A stretch of 64,000 nucleotides of DNA from NCBI RefSeq assembly GCF_900109515.1, contig NZ_FOBD01000006.1:186001-250000 (forward strand), written 5' to 3'. This DNA comes from Paenibacillus sp. OK003. Its GTDB lineage: Bacteria > Bacillota > Bacilli > Paenibacillales > Paenibacillaceae. The notes under the pieces were generated by a model, which saw only the letters and a program-made list of their open reading frames with translations, was not told where the DNA came from and did no database searches. Every line of letters begins with the position of its first letter. The first letter of the stretch is position 1. Below are positions 1 through 10,010 of the stretch, piece after piece. The position numbers were made by a program, and so were the translations under genes.

Positions 1-98
1 TTGACCGCTTCATCGAGATGATTCGGGAGCACAAGATTACTCACCCGCAACAGCCGCGTCAAGCCGTATTGGCAGCCGCAGTGAAAGGAGCACAATAA
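1..98 (+). CDS. carA: Carbamoyl-phosphate synthase small subunit, C-terminal end (partial)
   Basis: Only the last 31 codons are inside the window; the frame opens at base 3 and ends in TAA at 96-98. The tail starts DRFIEMI and ends VKGAQ, which fits the C-terminus of the glutaminase subunit that feeds ammonia to CarB. The stop lies one base before the carB ATG, so the two subunits are translationally coupled, as usual for this pair. Identity rests on the short tail plus the position before carB. Confidence 0.85.
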   Translation, partial: DRFIEMIREHKITHPQQPRQAVLAAAVKGAQ

Positions 99-99
99 C

Positions 100-3000
100 A
101 TGCCGATTAACAAAGATCTCAAAAAAATCCTGGTGATTGGTTCAGGTCCAATCGTCATCGGTCAAGCGGCCGAGTTCGACTATGCCGGTACACAAGCATG
201 CCAGGCACTGAAAGAAGAAGGCGTGGAAGTTGTACTCATCAACAGCAACCCGGCTACGATTATGACGGATACCAACATGGCTGATAAAGTGTACATTGAA
301 CCGATTACACTGGATTTTGTAACGCAAATCATTCGTCAGGAACGTCCAGACGGTTTGCTGCCAACCCTTGGCGGTCAAACGGGTCTGAACATGGCTGTGG
401 AACTGGCACGTGCTGGCGTCCTTGAGCGTGAGAATGTCAAACTACTCGGAACACAGCTCACATCCATTGAGAAAGCGGAAGATCGTGATTTGTTCCGTGA
501 TCTGATGCGTGAACTGGAACAGCCTGTACCCGAGAGTGTAATCGTAACAACACTTGAGGAATCACTTGATTTTGCGAATGAGATTGGTTATCCAATCATC
601 GTCCGTCCAGCCTACACGCTTGGTGGAACAGGCGGCGGAATCTGTGCGAACGAAGAAGAACTGCGCGAAACCGTAGCAGCAGGAATTCGTTACAGCCCGA
701 TCGGGCAATGTCTGGTGGAGAAAAGCATTGCTGGCATGAAAGAAGTCGAGTATGAGGTTATGCGTGACAAGAACGATAACTGTATCGTAGTCTGCAACAT
801 GGAAAACTTTGACCCGGTAGGTGTTCATACAGGTGACAGTATCGTTGTGGCGCCAAGCCAGACGCTGTCTGACCGTGAATATCAAATGCTGCGCTCAGCT
901 TCCCTGAAAATCATCCGTGCCCTCAACATCGAAGGTGGATGTAACGTACAGTTTGCGCTTGATCCGCACAGCTTCCAATACTATGTTATCGAAGTTAACC
1001 CACGGGTAAGCCGTTCTTCGGCACTAGCTTCCAAAGCAACGGGCTATCCAATTGCTAAGATGGCTGCCAAAATTGCCATGGGTTACACACTGGACGAAAT
1101 CGTGAATCCGGTAACGGGCCAAACATATGCATGCTTTGAGCCAACACTGGACTATATCGTGAGCAAAATCCCACGCTGGCCGTTTGACAAGTTTATCTCA
1201 GCGAACCGCAAACTGGGTACACAGATGAAAGCGACAGGCGAAGTTATGGCGATTGGCCGTACATTCGAAGAGTCAATTCATAAAGCTGTTCGTTCCCTGG
1301 AAATCGGCGTACACCGTCTGTATCTGAAAGATGCCGAAACCCTGGATGAAGCAACGCTGAACGAGCGTCTGGTCAAAGCCGACGATGAGCGTATCTTCCT
1401 GATCGCTGAAGCATTCCGCAGAGGGTATACATTGCAACAGCTTCAAGATCTGACGAAGATTGACTGGTGGTTCCTGGATAAACTCGAAGGGCTGATCAGC
1501 TTCGAAGATCGCATTCGTGAGGAATCCGAATTGTCCTCCGAAACCTTGTATCAAGCGAAGCGTCTTGGCTTCACAGACCGTGCCATTGCTGAGCTGCGGG
1601 CTGAAGGTCAACCAGGAGGTACGCTGACGAAAGAAGCTGAAATCAGAGCACGTCGTGAAGAGGAAAACCTTCGCCCAGTCTACAAAATGGTAGATACATG
1701 TGCAGCTGAGTTTGAAGCAACAACGCCATATTACTACTCTACTTACGAAACTGAGAATGAAGTCATTCCTTCAGATAAGAAAAAAGTAGTTGTACTGGGT
1801 TCCGGTCCAATCCGGATCGGTCAAGGGATTGAGTTTGACTACTCCACAGTACACGCGGTATGGGCTCTACAAAAAGCAGGCTATGAAGCAGTTATCATCA
1901 ATAACAACCCGGAGACGGTGTCTACGGACTTTAATACATCGGATCGCTTGTACTTTGAACCCCTGTTCTTCGAAGATGTAATGAACGTTATCGAACAGGA
2001 ACAGCCTGTAGGTGTTATCGTACAGTTTGGTGGTCAAACAGCAATCAACCTGGCAGCACCACTGCGTGCCGCTGGTGTAACGATTCTCGGAACAGATCTG
2101 GAAAACATTGATGAGGCAGAGGATCGCAAGAAGTTCGAGCGTTTGCTCTCTCGTCTGGAAATTGCACAACCCAAAGGCAAAACAGTCATTTCGGTAGATG
2201 ATGCGGTTGAAACGGCTCAAAGTCTGGGCTACCCTGTCTTGGTTCGTCCTTCCTATGTACTTGGCGGTCGTGCGATGGAGATTGTATACTCCGATGCAGA
2301 ATTGCTGACATATATGGAGCAGGCGGTTAAAATCAATCCGGAGCATCCGGTCCTGATCGACCGTTACATGATGGGTAAAGAGGTTGAAGTTGACGCAATC
2401 TGTGATGGTGAAACGGTATTGATTCCGGGTATCATGGAGCATATCGAGCGCGCAGGGGTTCACTCCGGCGACTCCATTGCGGTTTATCCGCCACAGCACC
2501 TGTCCCAGGATCTCAAAGAGAAAATTGTAGAGATTACAATCAAGATTGCAAAAGAACTGAAAACAATCGGTTTGGTTAACATCCAGTTTGTTATCCATGA
2601 GGGTCAAGTGTACATCATTGAGGTGAACCCGCGTTCATCCCGTACAGTTCCTTTCCTGAGCAAAGTAACCAACATTCCGATGGCGAACCTGGCAACACAA
2701 GCCATTCTGGGCGTGAAGCTGAAAGACCTCGGTTATGTTGATGGTTTGTGGCCAGAGTCGGATCATGTGTCCGTAAAAGTTCCGGTCTTCTCCTTCGCGA
2801 AGCTGCGTCGTGTGGAACCAACACTTGGACCTGAGATGAAATCCACAGGTGAGGTTATGGGGCGTGACCCGAATTACGCTAAAGCGTTGTTCAAAGGTCT
2901 TATCGGTGCAGGCATGAAGATCCCGGCCACCGGAGCAATCGTGGTAACGGTAGCCGACAAAGACAAAGAGGAAGCTGTTCCACTGCTTGAAGGCTTCTAT

Positions 3001-3318
3001 AGACTGGGATACAAAATCATGGCTACCGGAGGCACGGCAGCTGCGCTTGAAGCAGCGAACATTCCTGTGACGACGGTGAACAAATTAAGTGAAGGTTCGC
3101 CGAACATTCTCGATATGATTCGCAGCGGCGAAGCAAACTTTGTGTTCAACACGCTGACCAAAGGCAAAACACCGCAGCGTGATGGATTCCGTATTCGTCG
3201 TGAGGCGGTAGAGAACGGCATTGTATGTATGACTTCACTGGATACGATCCGTGCCCTGTTGATCATGCTGCAAACGATCAACTTCTCCTCTGAGGCTATG
3301 CCAGCTCTTGTAAAATAA
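100..3318 (+). CDS. carB: Carbamoyl-phosphate synthase large subunit
   Basis: Makes carbamoyl phosphate from bicarbonate, ammonia and two ATP for pyrimidine (and arginine) synthesis. The 1072-residue length is normal. It has the internal duplication expected of Car[18 protein letters not shown] near residue 14 and [16 protein letters not shown] near residue 567 open the two ATP-grasp halves (carboxyphosphate, then carbamoyl phosphate), with the oligomerisation segment between and a C-terminal MGS-like allosteric domain from about residue 935. AAAGGAG precedes the ATG, which directly follows the carA stop. No truncation or odd residues seen. Followed by a hairpin and then pyrF. Confidence 0.97.
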   Translation: MPINKDLKKILVIGSGPIVIGQAAEFDYAGTQACQALKEEGVEVVLINSNPATIMTDTNMADKVYIEPITLDFVTQIIRQERPDGLLPTLGGQTGLNMAVELARAGVLERENVKLLGTQLTSIEKAEDRDLFRDLMRELEQPVPESVIVTTLEESLDFANEIGYPIIVRPAYTLGGTGGGICANEEELRETVAAGIRYSPIGQCLVEKSIAGMKEVEYEVMRDKNDNCIVVCNMENFDPVGVHTGDSIVVAPSQTLSDREYQMLRSASLKIIRALNIEGGCNVQFALDPHSFQYYVIEVNPRVSRSSALASKATGYPIAKMAAKIAMGYTLDEIVNPVTGQTYACFEPTLDYIVSKIPRWPFDKFISANRKLGTQMKATGEVMAIGRTFEESIHKAVRSLEIGVHRLYLKDAETLDEATLNERLVKADDERIFLIAEAFRRGYTLQQLQDLTKIDWWFLDKLEGLISFEDRIREESELSSETLYQAKRLGFTDRAIAELRAEGQPGGTLTKEAEIRARREEENLRPVYKMVDTCAAEFEATTPYYYSTYETENEVIPSDKKKVVVLGSGPIRIGQGIEFDYSTVHAVWALQKAGYEAVIINNNPETVSTDFNTSDRLYFEPLFFEDVMNVIEQEQPVGVIVQFGGQTAINLAAPLRAAGVTILGTDLENIDEAEDRKKFERLLSRLEIAQPKGKTVISVDDAVETAQSLGYPVLVRPSYVLGGRAMEIVYSDAELLTYMEQAVKINPEHPVLIDRYMMGKEVEVDAICDGETVLIPGIMEHIERAGVHSGDSIAVYPPQHLSQDLKEKIVEITIKIAKELKTIGLVNIQFVIHEGQVYIIEVNPRSSRTVPFLSKVTNIPMANLATQAILGVKLKDLGYVDGLWPESDHVSVKVPVFSFAKLRRVEPTLGPEMKSTGEVMGRDPNYAKALFKGLIGAGMKIPATGAIVVTVADKDKEEAVPLLEGFYRLGYKIMATGGTAAALEAANIPVTTVNKLSEGSPNILDMIRSGEANFVFNTLTKGKTPQRDGFRIRREAVENGIVCMTSLDTIRALLIMLQTINFSSEAMPALVK

Positions 3319-3342
3319 ATAAGACGATTTGTCACTGATCAA

Positions 3343-3377
3343 GGACATCAGTCAGCCTTCGGGCTGGCGGGATGTCC
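3343..3377 (+). terminator. Hairpin between carB and pyrF (possible partial terminator)
   Basis: GGACATC (3343-3349) pairs with GATGTCC (3371-3377), and CAGCC/GGCTG stacks inside around a TTCG loop. Only a short T tract follows, so it may be an attenuating or RNA-processing hairpin inside the pyr operon rather than a full stop. Confidence 0.5.
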
Positions 3378-3429
3378 TTTATATCGGGCAAAAACGGAAA
3401 AATCACGCTTTTGGAAGGAGCGCTGGAAT

Positions 3430-4170
3430 ATGAATCACCCGAATTTCAACGAAATGGCTGGCCGTCTGATGGTGGCACTCGATTATCCTGGAGCCGAGCA
3501 AGCACAGGAATTGGTACAAGCCCTCGAAGGTATTCCCTGTTATCTGAAGGTGGGCATGCAGCTCTTTTACGCCGCTGGCCCGGAGTTCATTCGTGAGCTG
3601 AAGTCGAAGGGGTACTCGGTATTCCTTGATGTGAAGATGCATGATATTCCAAACACGGTCCGTGGGGGTGCTGAAAGCATAACCCGTCTGGGAGTGGATA
3701 TGTTCAATGTGCATGCAGCTGGAGGTACAAGCATGATGCGTGCCGCCCGTGAAGGTGCAGAGGCGGCTCTGGCTGCTGATCCTTCTCTTCGCAGACCTGA
3801 GATTATTGCGGTTACCCAGCTGACCAGTACCAGCCAGGAAACGATGAATACCGAGATCGGCATCCAGGGCAGCGTTGAGGCAGCAGTAGTCCGTTATGCA
3901 GGACTGGCCCATGAGGCAGGTCTCGATGGCGTCGTTGCTTCCCCGCTGGAAGTACCGGCGATCCGCGCAGCCTGTGGCAGTGATTTTCACACGGTCACAC
4001 CAGGCATTCGTCCAGCGGGAAGTGGTCTCGGAGACCAGACTCGTGTCCTGACGCCGGGTGAAGCCATTGCCAGAGGCAGCCATTATATTGTTGTGGGCAG
4101 ACCAATTACAGGCGCTCCCAATCCACGTGAAGCGGCAGAAACCATTTTGAAGGAGATGTTGAACGCATGA
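3430..4170 (+). CDS. pyrF: Orotidine 5'-phosphate decarboxylase
   Basis: Decarboxylates OMP to UMP, the last step of de novo pyrimidine synthesis. 246 residues, a typical bacterial length. The catalytic D-K-D-x-x-D set is visible: D18 in ALDYP, K40 in LKVG, then [11 protein letters not shown] at 67-77 carrying D67, K69 and D72. The phosphate-binding GRPI motif is near the C-terminus. GGAAGGAG sits just upstream of the ATG. Its last bases overlap the pyrE start (ATGA), so both are co-translated. It directly follows carB with no pyrK or pyrD between, unlike Bacillus subtilis. Confidence 0.96.
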   Translation: MNHPNFNEMAGRLMVALDYPGAEQAQELVQALEGIPCYLKVGMQLFYAAGPEFIRELKSKGYSVFLDVKMHDIPNTVRGGAESITRLGVDMFNVHAAGGTSMMRAAREGAEAALAADPSLRRPEIIAVTQLTSTSQETMNTEIGIQGSVEAAVVRYAGLAHEAGLDGVVASPLEVPAIRAACGSDFHTVTPGIRPAGSGLGDQTRVLTPGEAIARGSHYIVVGRPITGAPNPREAAETILKEMLNA

Positions 4171-4808
4171 TCGAACTTACTGAGATTCCTAACCATATTG
4201 CTTCCCAACTGTTGAAAATAAAAGCGGTGGCGCTGCGTCCGCAGCAGCCATTTACCTGGACATCCGGCATCAAATCACCAATCTATTGTGATAACCGTCT
4301 AACGATGTCTTATCCTGAGATTCGTAACGACATCGCTGAAGCCTTTGCTGCGATCATTCGTGATCAATACCCCGATGCAGAGGTCATCGCAGGTACAGCA
4401 ACCGCGGGTATCCCGCATGCTGCCTGGGTGGCGCAAAAGCTGAATCTGCCGATGGCATACATTCGTGATAAAGCCAAAGGACATGGCAAAGAGAACCTGA
4501 TTGAAGGACTGATCACTGAGGGGCAGAAGGTTGTTGTCATTGAAGACCTGATCTCGACAGGTGGCAGTTCAATCAAAGCCGCTGAAGCAGTACGTGTAGC
4601 CGGGGCGACTCCACTGGCTGTACTGGCGATTTTCAGCTATCAGCTGGACAAAGGCATTAAGGCTTTTGAAGAAGCGGGAATTCCGCTGCAAACTCTGTCC
4701 AATTACACAGCTCTGATGGATGTGGCTTTGGCTGAGGGTACAATCCAGGAGAGTGATTTTGAACTGCTCAAATCCTGGCGTGAAGATCCTTCTTCATTTG
4801 GTAAATAA
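4167..4808 (+). CDS. pyrE: Orotate phosphoribosyltransferase
   Basis: Transfers orotate to PRPP giving OMP, the substrate of the upstream pyrF product. 213 residues. The PRPP-binding loop [13 protein letters not shown] lies at about 122-134, with the family's K-x-x-G-H-G loop ([10 protein letters not shown]) at 101-110. The start overlaps the pyrF stop by four bases. It is the last gene of the operon; a strong terminator follows about 95 bp downstream. Confidence 0.96.
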   Translation: MIELTEIPNHIASQLLKIKAVALRPQQPFTWTSGIKSPIYCDNRLTMSYPEIRNDIAEAFAAIIRDQYPDAEVIAGTATAGIPHAAWVAQKLNLPMAYIRDKAKGHGKENLIEGLITEGQKVVVIEDLISTGGSSIKAAEAVRVAGATPLAVLAIFSYQLDKGIKAFEEAGIPLQTLSNYTALMDVALAEGTIQESDFELLKSWREDPSSFGK

Positions 4809-4902
4809 TATCATTCACACTCGACTGAACAGTTTGATTGTGAACGGTATCAAAATTGTAATGATTGCCGCCATAGAGGCAAATTCAGCGAATATTCAAG
4901 AG

Positions 4903-4929
4903 GCATCCCGCTCGTTGGGGTGCTTTTTT
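4903..4929 (+). terminator. Intrinsic terminator of the pyr operon
   Basis: GCATCCC / GGGGTGC stem (one G-T pair) with loop GCTCGTT, followed by TTTTTT. Ends the pyrimidine operon. Confidence 0.85.
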
Positions 4930-5006
4930 CGTTTGTTCAACAAAATATTAACTTTTTCACGGGAACGTTGTAAAAAGCTTGTAACTTTTAGTTGTGATCC
5001 GTCGTT

Positions 5007-5012
5007 TATAAT
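5007..5012 (+). promoter_or_regulatory. Candidate -10 (TATAAT) for the ABC operon
   Basis: A perfect TATAAT about 50 bp before the first ABC gene. No good -35 hexamer lies at 16-18 bp spacing, so the promoter may need an activator or may not be genuine. Confidence 0.35.
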
Positions 5013-5061
5013 GCAGGGTAGTATGGAATAGATTTCTATTTTTAGTGTCTTGATGAAATGA

Positions 5062-6018
5062 ATGGGATATGAAGAAAGGATGAGCGTGATTGCTGGCATG
5101 AAGAAGTTATTTTCCAAAATCAGACCTGCCAAGAGCCAGTCAGGCCAGGACAGTGCAGTCGGACACGCGGAGCAGCAGGAACCAGTCGGGCAGGAGGAAT
5201 CGGCATACATAAGTGAACCACAGAACCCATCCATCGACTCGCACGACATAACCAGTGAAACAAGCCAGGAGGAGGTTGCGGTTGCAGCAGCTGAACCTGA
5301 AGTGAAGTCCAAGCCCTCCAAGAAGGAGCTATTGCCTCCATACGACGGACCTGTGCTGGAGGTTCGCAATGTTCATCGCAGTTTCCAGACGGGTAGCCGT
5401 ATTATTCATGTGCTCAAAGGCATTGATATGGAAGTGAACCCGCAGCAGCTGGTGATGTTGAAAGGGCGATCAGGCTCAGGGAAAACGACGCTGCTCAATA
5501 TGTTGGGTGGGCTGGATCAGCCATCCAGTGGAGACATTCTGTTCTCCGGCCAGCCTCTTCAGGATTGGGGAGACCGGCGGCGAACCGCATTGCGGCGCAG
5601 GGAAATCGGTTTTATTTTTCAGGCGTATGCGCTGATGCCCTTGTTGTCTGCTTGGGAAAATGTAGAGCTGTCGCTGCGCATGGCGGACGTGCCGCGTTCG
5701 GAATGGAAGGACCGGGTAGGTCATTGTCTGGATCTGGTTGGACTAACCAAACGGGTCAAGCACCGTCCATTTGAGATGTCCGGGGGAGAGCAGCAGCGGG
5801 TGGCCATCGCCAAGGCGATCGCCCACAGACCGAGATTATTGCTCGCGGATGAGCCGACAGCTGAACTCGATTCCAAAATGGGAGCACAGGTTATGGCTGT
5901 ATTTCGCAATATTATTGAAGTTGAACAAGTAACGATCTGTATGACTACACACGATCCTACGATTTTGGAGGTTGCGGACCATGTTTATGAAATGGCGGAC
6001 GGCAGATTTATCAAGTAA
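5062..6018 (+). CDS. ABC transporter ATP-binding protein (MacB/LolD type) with acidic N-terminal extension
   Basis: Probable ATPase for the large FtsX-like permease encoded two genes downstream. A complete nucleotide-binding domain runs from about residue 97: Walker A GRSGSGKT 135-142, Q-loop near Q187, signature MSGGEQQ 239-245, Walker B LLLADEP 259-265, H-loop H297. LPLQD-type MacB/LolD ATPases start near the domain, but this one carries roughly 95 extra residues, low in complexity and rich in Q, E, S and A. The start is uncertain: ATGs at 5062, 5080 and 5098 are in frame; AAAGGA lies 17 bases before 5098 and touches 5080, and no good site precedes 5062. The 3' end overlaps the adaptor gene. 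Confidence 0.85.
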   Translation: MGYEERMSVIAGMKKLFSKIRPAKSQSGQDSAVGHAEQQEPVGQEESAYISEPQNPSIDSHDITSETSQEEVAVAAAEPEVKSKPSKKELLPPYDGPVLEVRNVHRSFQTGSRIIHVLKGIDMEVNPQQLVMLKGRSGSGKTTLLNMLGGLDQPSSGDILFSGQPLQDWGDRRRTALRRREIGFIFQAYALMPLLSAWENVELSLRMADVPRSEWKDRVGHCLDLVGLTKRVKHRPFEMSGGEQQRVAIAKAIAHRPRLLLADEPTAELDSKMGAQVMAVFRNIIEVEQVTICMTTHDPTILEVADHVYEMADGRFIK

Positions 6019-7102
6019 AGGGGCCGCTCCGAAGAGGGGGAAACGCGCAGCGCTTATTGTGCTTAGTGCGATAGTGGCTGCAACGATGTCCGGCTGCTCT
6101 TTGCTGCCGGCTGAAACAGAGGAAGAAGTACTTCCGCCAATTACACCGCCAACGATCTCCAAGAAGCCGGAATATGAAGTTCGGACTGAGACGCTGGAGA
6201 AGAAAGTAAGCGGAAGCGGCAAGATGATGAGTCAGCGGGAAGAAAAGGTGTATTTTACGCTGGACGGTATGCATATCAAAGAGTTGAATGTAAAACCAGG
6301 GGATAAAGTGAAAAAAGGTCAACTTCTCGCTGTTCTTGATGTAGAGAGCGTAGAGAAGGAAATTCGGGCCAAAAACCTGCAGATTCGCAAATCGGAAGTG
6401 CAAATGAAGGAAACGCTTCGCAAACGGGATGAGATGGACCCGGTGGAGTTTGAAGAGTCCACGATTGCCTTTGAAGAGCTTCGTCAGGAACTCGCCGATC
6501 TGGAGGATCAGTTGGGTAAAGCCACTTTGACCGCTCCATTCGGTGGAACAATCATTGCTGTGCAGGTGGAGAAGGGCGCGGCTGTCAAAGCTTATGACCC
6601 GATTGCGACCATAGCAGATACATCCAACCTGGTTGTCGCAGCTACGTTTGCCAAGGAAGATCTGGAAAAGTTCTCGGCTGGCATGAAGGCCGATGTGGAC
6701 ATTAATGGCGCAGGCAAAGTGGCTGGCAAAGTTAAAGTGATGCCTGTAGCCCAAGCGTCGGGAAGTGGAAGTGGAAGTGGTAACGGCGGAGGTTCGGGAG
6801 AAGGCGGAACGCCTCCAGCAAAAGAAAGCCTGGATCAATATGTGATCGTCTCGCTGGCCAAAATGCCCAAAGGGGTTGAACGCGGTACACCTCTAACGGT
6901 ATCGATTGTCACGCAGCGGACAGAGAACGCAATTGTCATTCCTGTATCCGCTCTGCGCTCCATCGGTTCAAGAACGTACGTGCAAGTGGTGGAGAGTGAT
7001 GGAAGCAAGCGTGAAGTGGACGTAGAAGTCGGGCAGCAGACATCCACGGATGTGGAGATTCTGAAAGGTCTGACCGTTGGACAGAAAGTAGTGGGCCGCT
7101 AA
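5981..7102 (+). CDS. MacA/YknX-like membrane fusion (HlyD-family) adaptor lipoprotein
   Basis: Extracytoplasmic adaptor of a MacAB-type system. ATG 5981 is chosen because GGAGG (5967-5971) lies 9 bases ahead; the reading frame also extends to a TTG at 5972. A hydrophobic stretch (about 23-38) ends in the lipobox MSGC with C39, so it is probably a lipoprotein. A biotinyl-lipoyl half-motif (VKPGDKVKKGQLLAVLD, about 104-120) is followed by a charged coiled coil (about 123-180), a second lipoyl half (about 190-210) and beta-barrel segments. A Gly/Ser-rich linker interrupts the barrel near residues 258-275. It overlaps the upstream ATPase by 38 bases, and its stop overlaps the next start (TAATG). 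Confidence 0.85.
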   Translation: MFMKWRTADLSSKGAAPKRGKRAALIVLSAIVAATMSGCSLLPAETEEEVLPPITPPTISKKPEYEVRTETLEKKVSGSGKMMSQREEKVYFTLDGMHIKELNVKPGDKVKKGQLLAVLDVESVEKEIRAKNLQIRKSEVQMKETLRKRDEMDPVEFEESTIAFEELRQELADLEDQLGKATLTAPFGGTIIAVQVEKGAAVKAYDPIATIADTSNLVVAATFAKEDLEKFSAGMKADVDINGAGKVAGKVKVMPVAQASGSGSGSGNGGGSGEGGTPPAKESLDQYVIVSLAKMPKGVERGTPLTVSIVTQRTENAIVIPVSALRSIGSRTYVQVVESDGSKREVDVEVGQQTSTDVEILKGLTVGQKVVGR

Positions 7103-10008
7103 TGGGGCTGCCATTGCTTCGACTGTTGTTCCGCAAAATGTGGAACACTCGCTGGATGACGTTCAGCACACTGATCGGACTGATTGTGGCGGTAGCGTTC
7201 ACCGTTAGTATTCCGATGTATGCCGATGGTGCGCTGAAGCGGGTCGTGGCCCAGACGCTGCAGGATAACAGTGAGGGACTGCCAGCCGGCTCGTTGCTCA
7301 TGAGTTACCAGGCACCTGGTGGTGTGAAGACAGACACACGTGGCCTGGAAGAGGTGGATCGATATATTCGCGAGGATGTGCCCCGTGACATTGGTTTTCC
7401 TTTTCATACGTATGTGAACTCCCGTTCCATCCGCAGCACGGAAGTGAATCCTGAAGACCCGACCAAAGTGGATGCCAGCCGGGTTCGCAGCATGAGTCTG
7501 GGTACGATGACAGGCCTGGATGCACAGGTTAATTATTCTGCGGGAGTGAAGCCGGGCAACCAGGTCAAGGATGATACGATTGAAGCGGTCATGCTGGAAG
7601 AGGGCATGTATCGTAACGATCTGCATATCGGAGATGTTCTGGAGTATCCGATTTACAGCGGTCTCGATATTACGTTGCGTGTGAAGATTATAGGTTCTTT
7701 CAAAGCCGATGATCCTAGCAGCCCGTACTGGGTACAGGGATTTGACGGTATGATGAACGGACTATATGTGGATGAATCGGTATTTAATAATGTTTTGTTA
7801 AAGGAAAAAGGGATCCCTCTTCAGAATTCACGTTGGTATTATACGTTTGATCTGAAAGAGATTCAAACGAGCCAGCTCTCTGGACTGACCTCTGTGCTGG
7901 AAAGGCTGGATATCGACCTGTATCAGCGGTTGAAGGATACGAAAGTGGACATCACCTTCGGGGATCTGCTGAAACAATTCCGCAGTCAGAGTCTGCAATT
8001 GCAGACCATGCTGTTCACATTGGCAGCACCGATGATTGCGATGGTCTTTTATTTTATTGCCATGAATGCCAGACAGTCGTTACAGAAGCAGGAAAGTGAC
8101 ATCGCGGTCCTTCGCAGTCGGGGAGCTTCTGCCCGGCAGATCTTCTCTCTTTATCTGCTTGAAGGTATATTCCTGGGAGCGATTGCGCTTGTCATCGGCC
8201 CGTTTCTTGGATGGTTTATGGCGAAAAGCATCGGTTCAGCGAGCGGATTCCTATCGTTCGTGGATCGGAAATCCATTCCGATTGGCATATCGAAAGAAGC
8301 CATCCTGCTTGGCCTTATCGCCGTGTTGGTGGCAATCATAGCTTCGCTCATTCCGGCAATAACCTATGCGCGAGCGACGATTGTATCGGCTAAGCGTCGT
8401 CAGGCACGTACGGACCGTGCGCCGGTATGGCAGCGCTGGTTCTTGGATATTGCGTTGCTGGGGCTCGCCGGATATGGATACTACTTGTTCTATGAACGGC
8501 AAATGTTGACGTTCCAGACTGGAATGACGACAGATCAGCTTCAGGTACAGCCGTTTCTGTTCTTTGTACCGGCACTCGCCATCTTTGCCCTGGGACTGTT
8601 CTTCTTACGGCTGTTCCCGTGGATTTTGAAGCTCATTCAGCTGATCGGGCGCAAGTTTCTCCCGGTTCCACTGTATCTGACACTGACACAGCTTTCGCGT
8701 TCATCGTCTTCTTATTATCCTTTGATGATCCTGCTTGTATTAACTCTCGGACTCGGTGTGTATAACTCGGCAGCGGCTCGTACGATTGATCTGAACTCGA
8801 CCGAGCGCACGTTATACCGCTATGGTTCGGATGTTATTATGCAGACGGTATGGGAAGGCACACCTGAGGTTAAGCCAACGGGTTCCGGACAAAACGGAGG
8901 TTCAGGCGGTGGACAGGGTGGAGGAAACGGTGGCGGTGGTTCTGGAGGTGGCGGTAACGGCGGTGGAGGTGGCTCAGGTGGGGGCGGTGGTACTTCACAA
9001 CCCACGAAGATGATCTATTCCGAGCCACCTTTTGAAGTGTTCCGCAGCTTGAATGGTGTCGAACATGCAGCGAGAGTGCTGCAAACGAAAGGCAACATTA
9101 TTGTCTCTGGCAAATCAGGTGGACAGGGAATGCTGGTGGGGATCGACAATGTTGATTTTGCCCAAGTGGCGTGGTTCCGCAACGATCTGTTCCCGGCACA
9201 TCCTTATAAGTACCTTGACTTGCTTGGAAAATATGAAGGGGCCGTATTGATCTCTTCCAAATTTGCAGACAAATTCAAGCTCAAAACCGGAGACCTCGTC
9301 TCTATTGGTGTGCAGGGCCAGGCGATTGAATTTGTGGTCTTTGGCATTATCCCTTACTGGCCTGCCCAGTACCCGGATCAGATGCCGTTTTTCATCGCCA
9401 ATCTGGATTACATCTATGATCAGGTGCCTCTGATTCCATATGAGGTCTGGCTGAAGATGGAGCCGGATGCCAAAGTTGCTCCTTTGATGGAGAAGCTTGC
9501 AGCAGAAGGCATTGAGTTATCGTCTGTACGCGATGTGCGTACAGAGCTGGTATCCCAGGGCAAACATCCGTCAAGAGGCGGGGTGTTCGGCATACTGAGT
9601 CTCGGATTCCTTGTGTCGGTCATTATTTCCCTGATCGGATACATTTTGTACTGGTTCTTTAATCTATCTGGGCGTGTAGTACAGTTTGGTGTCCTGCGGG
9701 CGATGGGGTTATCCCGGGCACAATTGAGCGGTATGCTGCTGCTGGAGCAGGTGTTCACGGCGGGTCTGTCCATCATTCTTGGTATTGGCATTGGTCAGGT
9801 ATCCAGTCGTCTGTTCCTGCCCTTCCTGCAAACGACAGATAATGTATCCGCACAGGTACCTCCGTTCCGAATTGTATTTGAAGAGAAAGATATGCTGCAA
9901 CTGTACGGCGTGACCGTGGTCATGCTGATCATTGGAGCAACGATGCTGCTGTGGCAAATCCGCAGACTGCGGGTTCACCAGGCAGTCAAAATGGGAGAGG
10001 AGAGGTAA
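7102..10008 (+). CDS. FtsX/MacB-type ABC transporter permease with Gly-rich insertion
   Basis: Large permease (968 residues) of the MacB/FtsX class, probably driven by one or both flanking ATPases. One TM segment lies near residues 20-40, followed by a large extracytoplasmic domain, an FtsX-like TM block from about 300 to 510, a second extracytoplasmic domain, and a final TM block at about 830-950. It thus has two FtsX modules in one chain, longer than E. coli MacB. Residues about 592-634 are almost pure Gly with Ser/Asn, placed at the start of the second extracytoplasmic domain. The start overlaps the adaptor stop. Substrate unknown; antimicrobial peptide or lipid export is typical of the family. 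Confidence 0.85.
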   Translation: MGLPLLRLLFRKMWNTRWMTFSTLIGLIVAVAFTVSIPMYADGALKRVVAQTLQDNSEGLPAGSLLMSYQAPGGVKTDTRGLEEVDRYIREDVPRDIGFPFHTYVNSRSIRSTEVNPEDPTKVDASRVRSMSLGTMTGLDAQVNYSAGVKPGNQVKDDTIEAVMLEEGMYRNDLHIGDVLEYPIYSGLDITLRVKIIGSFKADDPSSPYWVQGFDGMMNGLYVDESVFNNVLLKEKGIPLQNSRWYYTFDLKEIQTSQLSGLTSVLERLDIDLYQRLKDTKVDITFGDLLKQFRSQSLQLQTMLFTLAAPMIAMVFYFIAMNARQSLQKQESDIAVLRSRGASARQIFSLYLLEGIFLGAIALVIGPFLGWFMAKSIGSASGFLSFVDRKSIPIGISKEAILLGLIAVLVAIIASLIPAITYARATIVSAKRRQARTDRAPVWQRWFLDIALLGLAGYGYYLFYERQMLTFQTGMTTDQLQVQPFLFFVPALAIFALGLFFLRLFPWILKLIQLIGRKFLPVPLYLTLTQLSRSSSSYYPLMILLVLTLGLGVYNSAAARTIDLNSTERTLYRYGSDVIMQTVWEGTPEVKPTGSGQNGGSGGGQGGGNGGGGSGGGGNGGGGGSGGGGGTSQPTKMIYSEPPFEVFRSLNGVEHAARVLQTKGNIIVSGKSGGQGMLVGIDNVDFAQVAWFRNDLFPAHPYKYLDLLGKYEGAVLISSKFADKFKLKTGDLVSIGVQGQAIEFVVFGIIPYWPAQYPDQMPFFIANLDYIYDQVPLIPYEVWLKMEPDAKVAPLMEKLAAEGIELSSVRDVRTELVSQGKHPSRGGVFGILSLGFLVSVIISLIGYILYWFFNLSGRVVQFGVLRAMGLSRAQLSGMLLLEQVFTAGLSIILGIGIGQVSSRLFLPFLQTTDNVSAQVPPFRIVFEEKDMLQLYGVTVVMLIIGATMLLWQIRRLRVHQAVKMGEER

Positions 10009-10010
10009 AC

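Noticed and set aside
1867..2607. 246-residue minus-strand frame inside carB
   Set aside because: Antisense shadow of a strongly conserved gene; no binding site and improbable residue composition.
8820..9005. Proline-rich reading frame on the minus strand
   Set aside because: It is the antisense of the permease's Gly-rich run; no binding site and composition forced by GGN codons.
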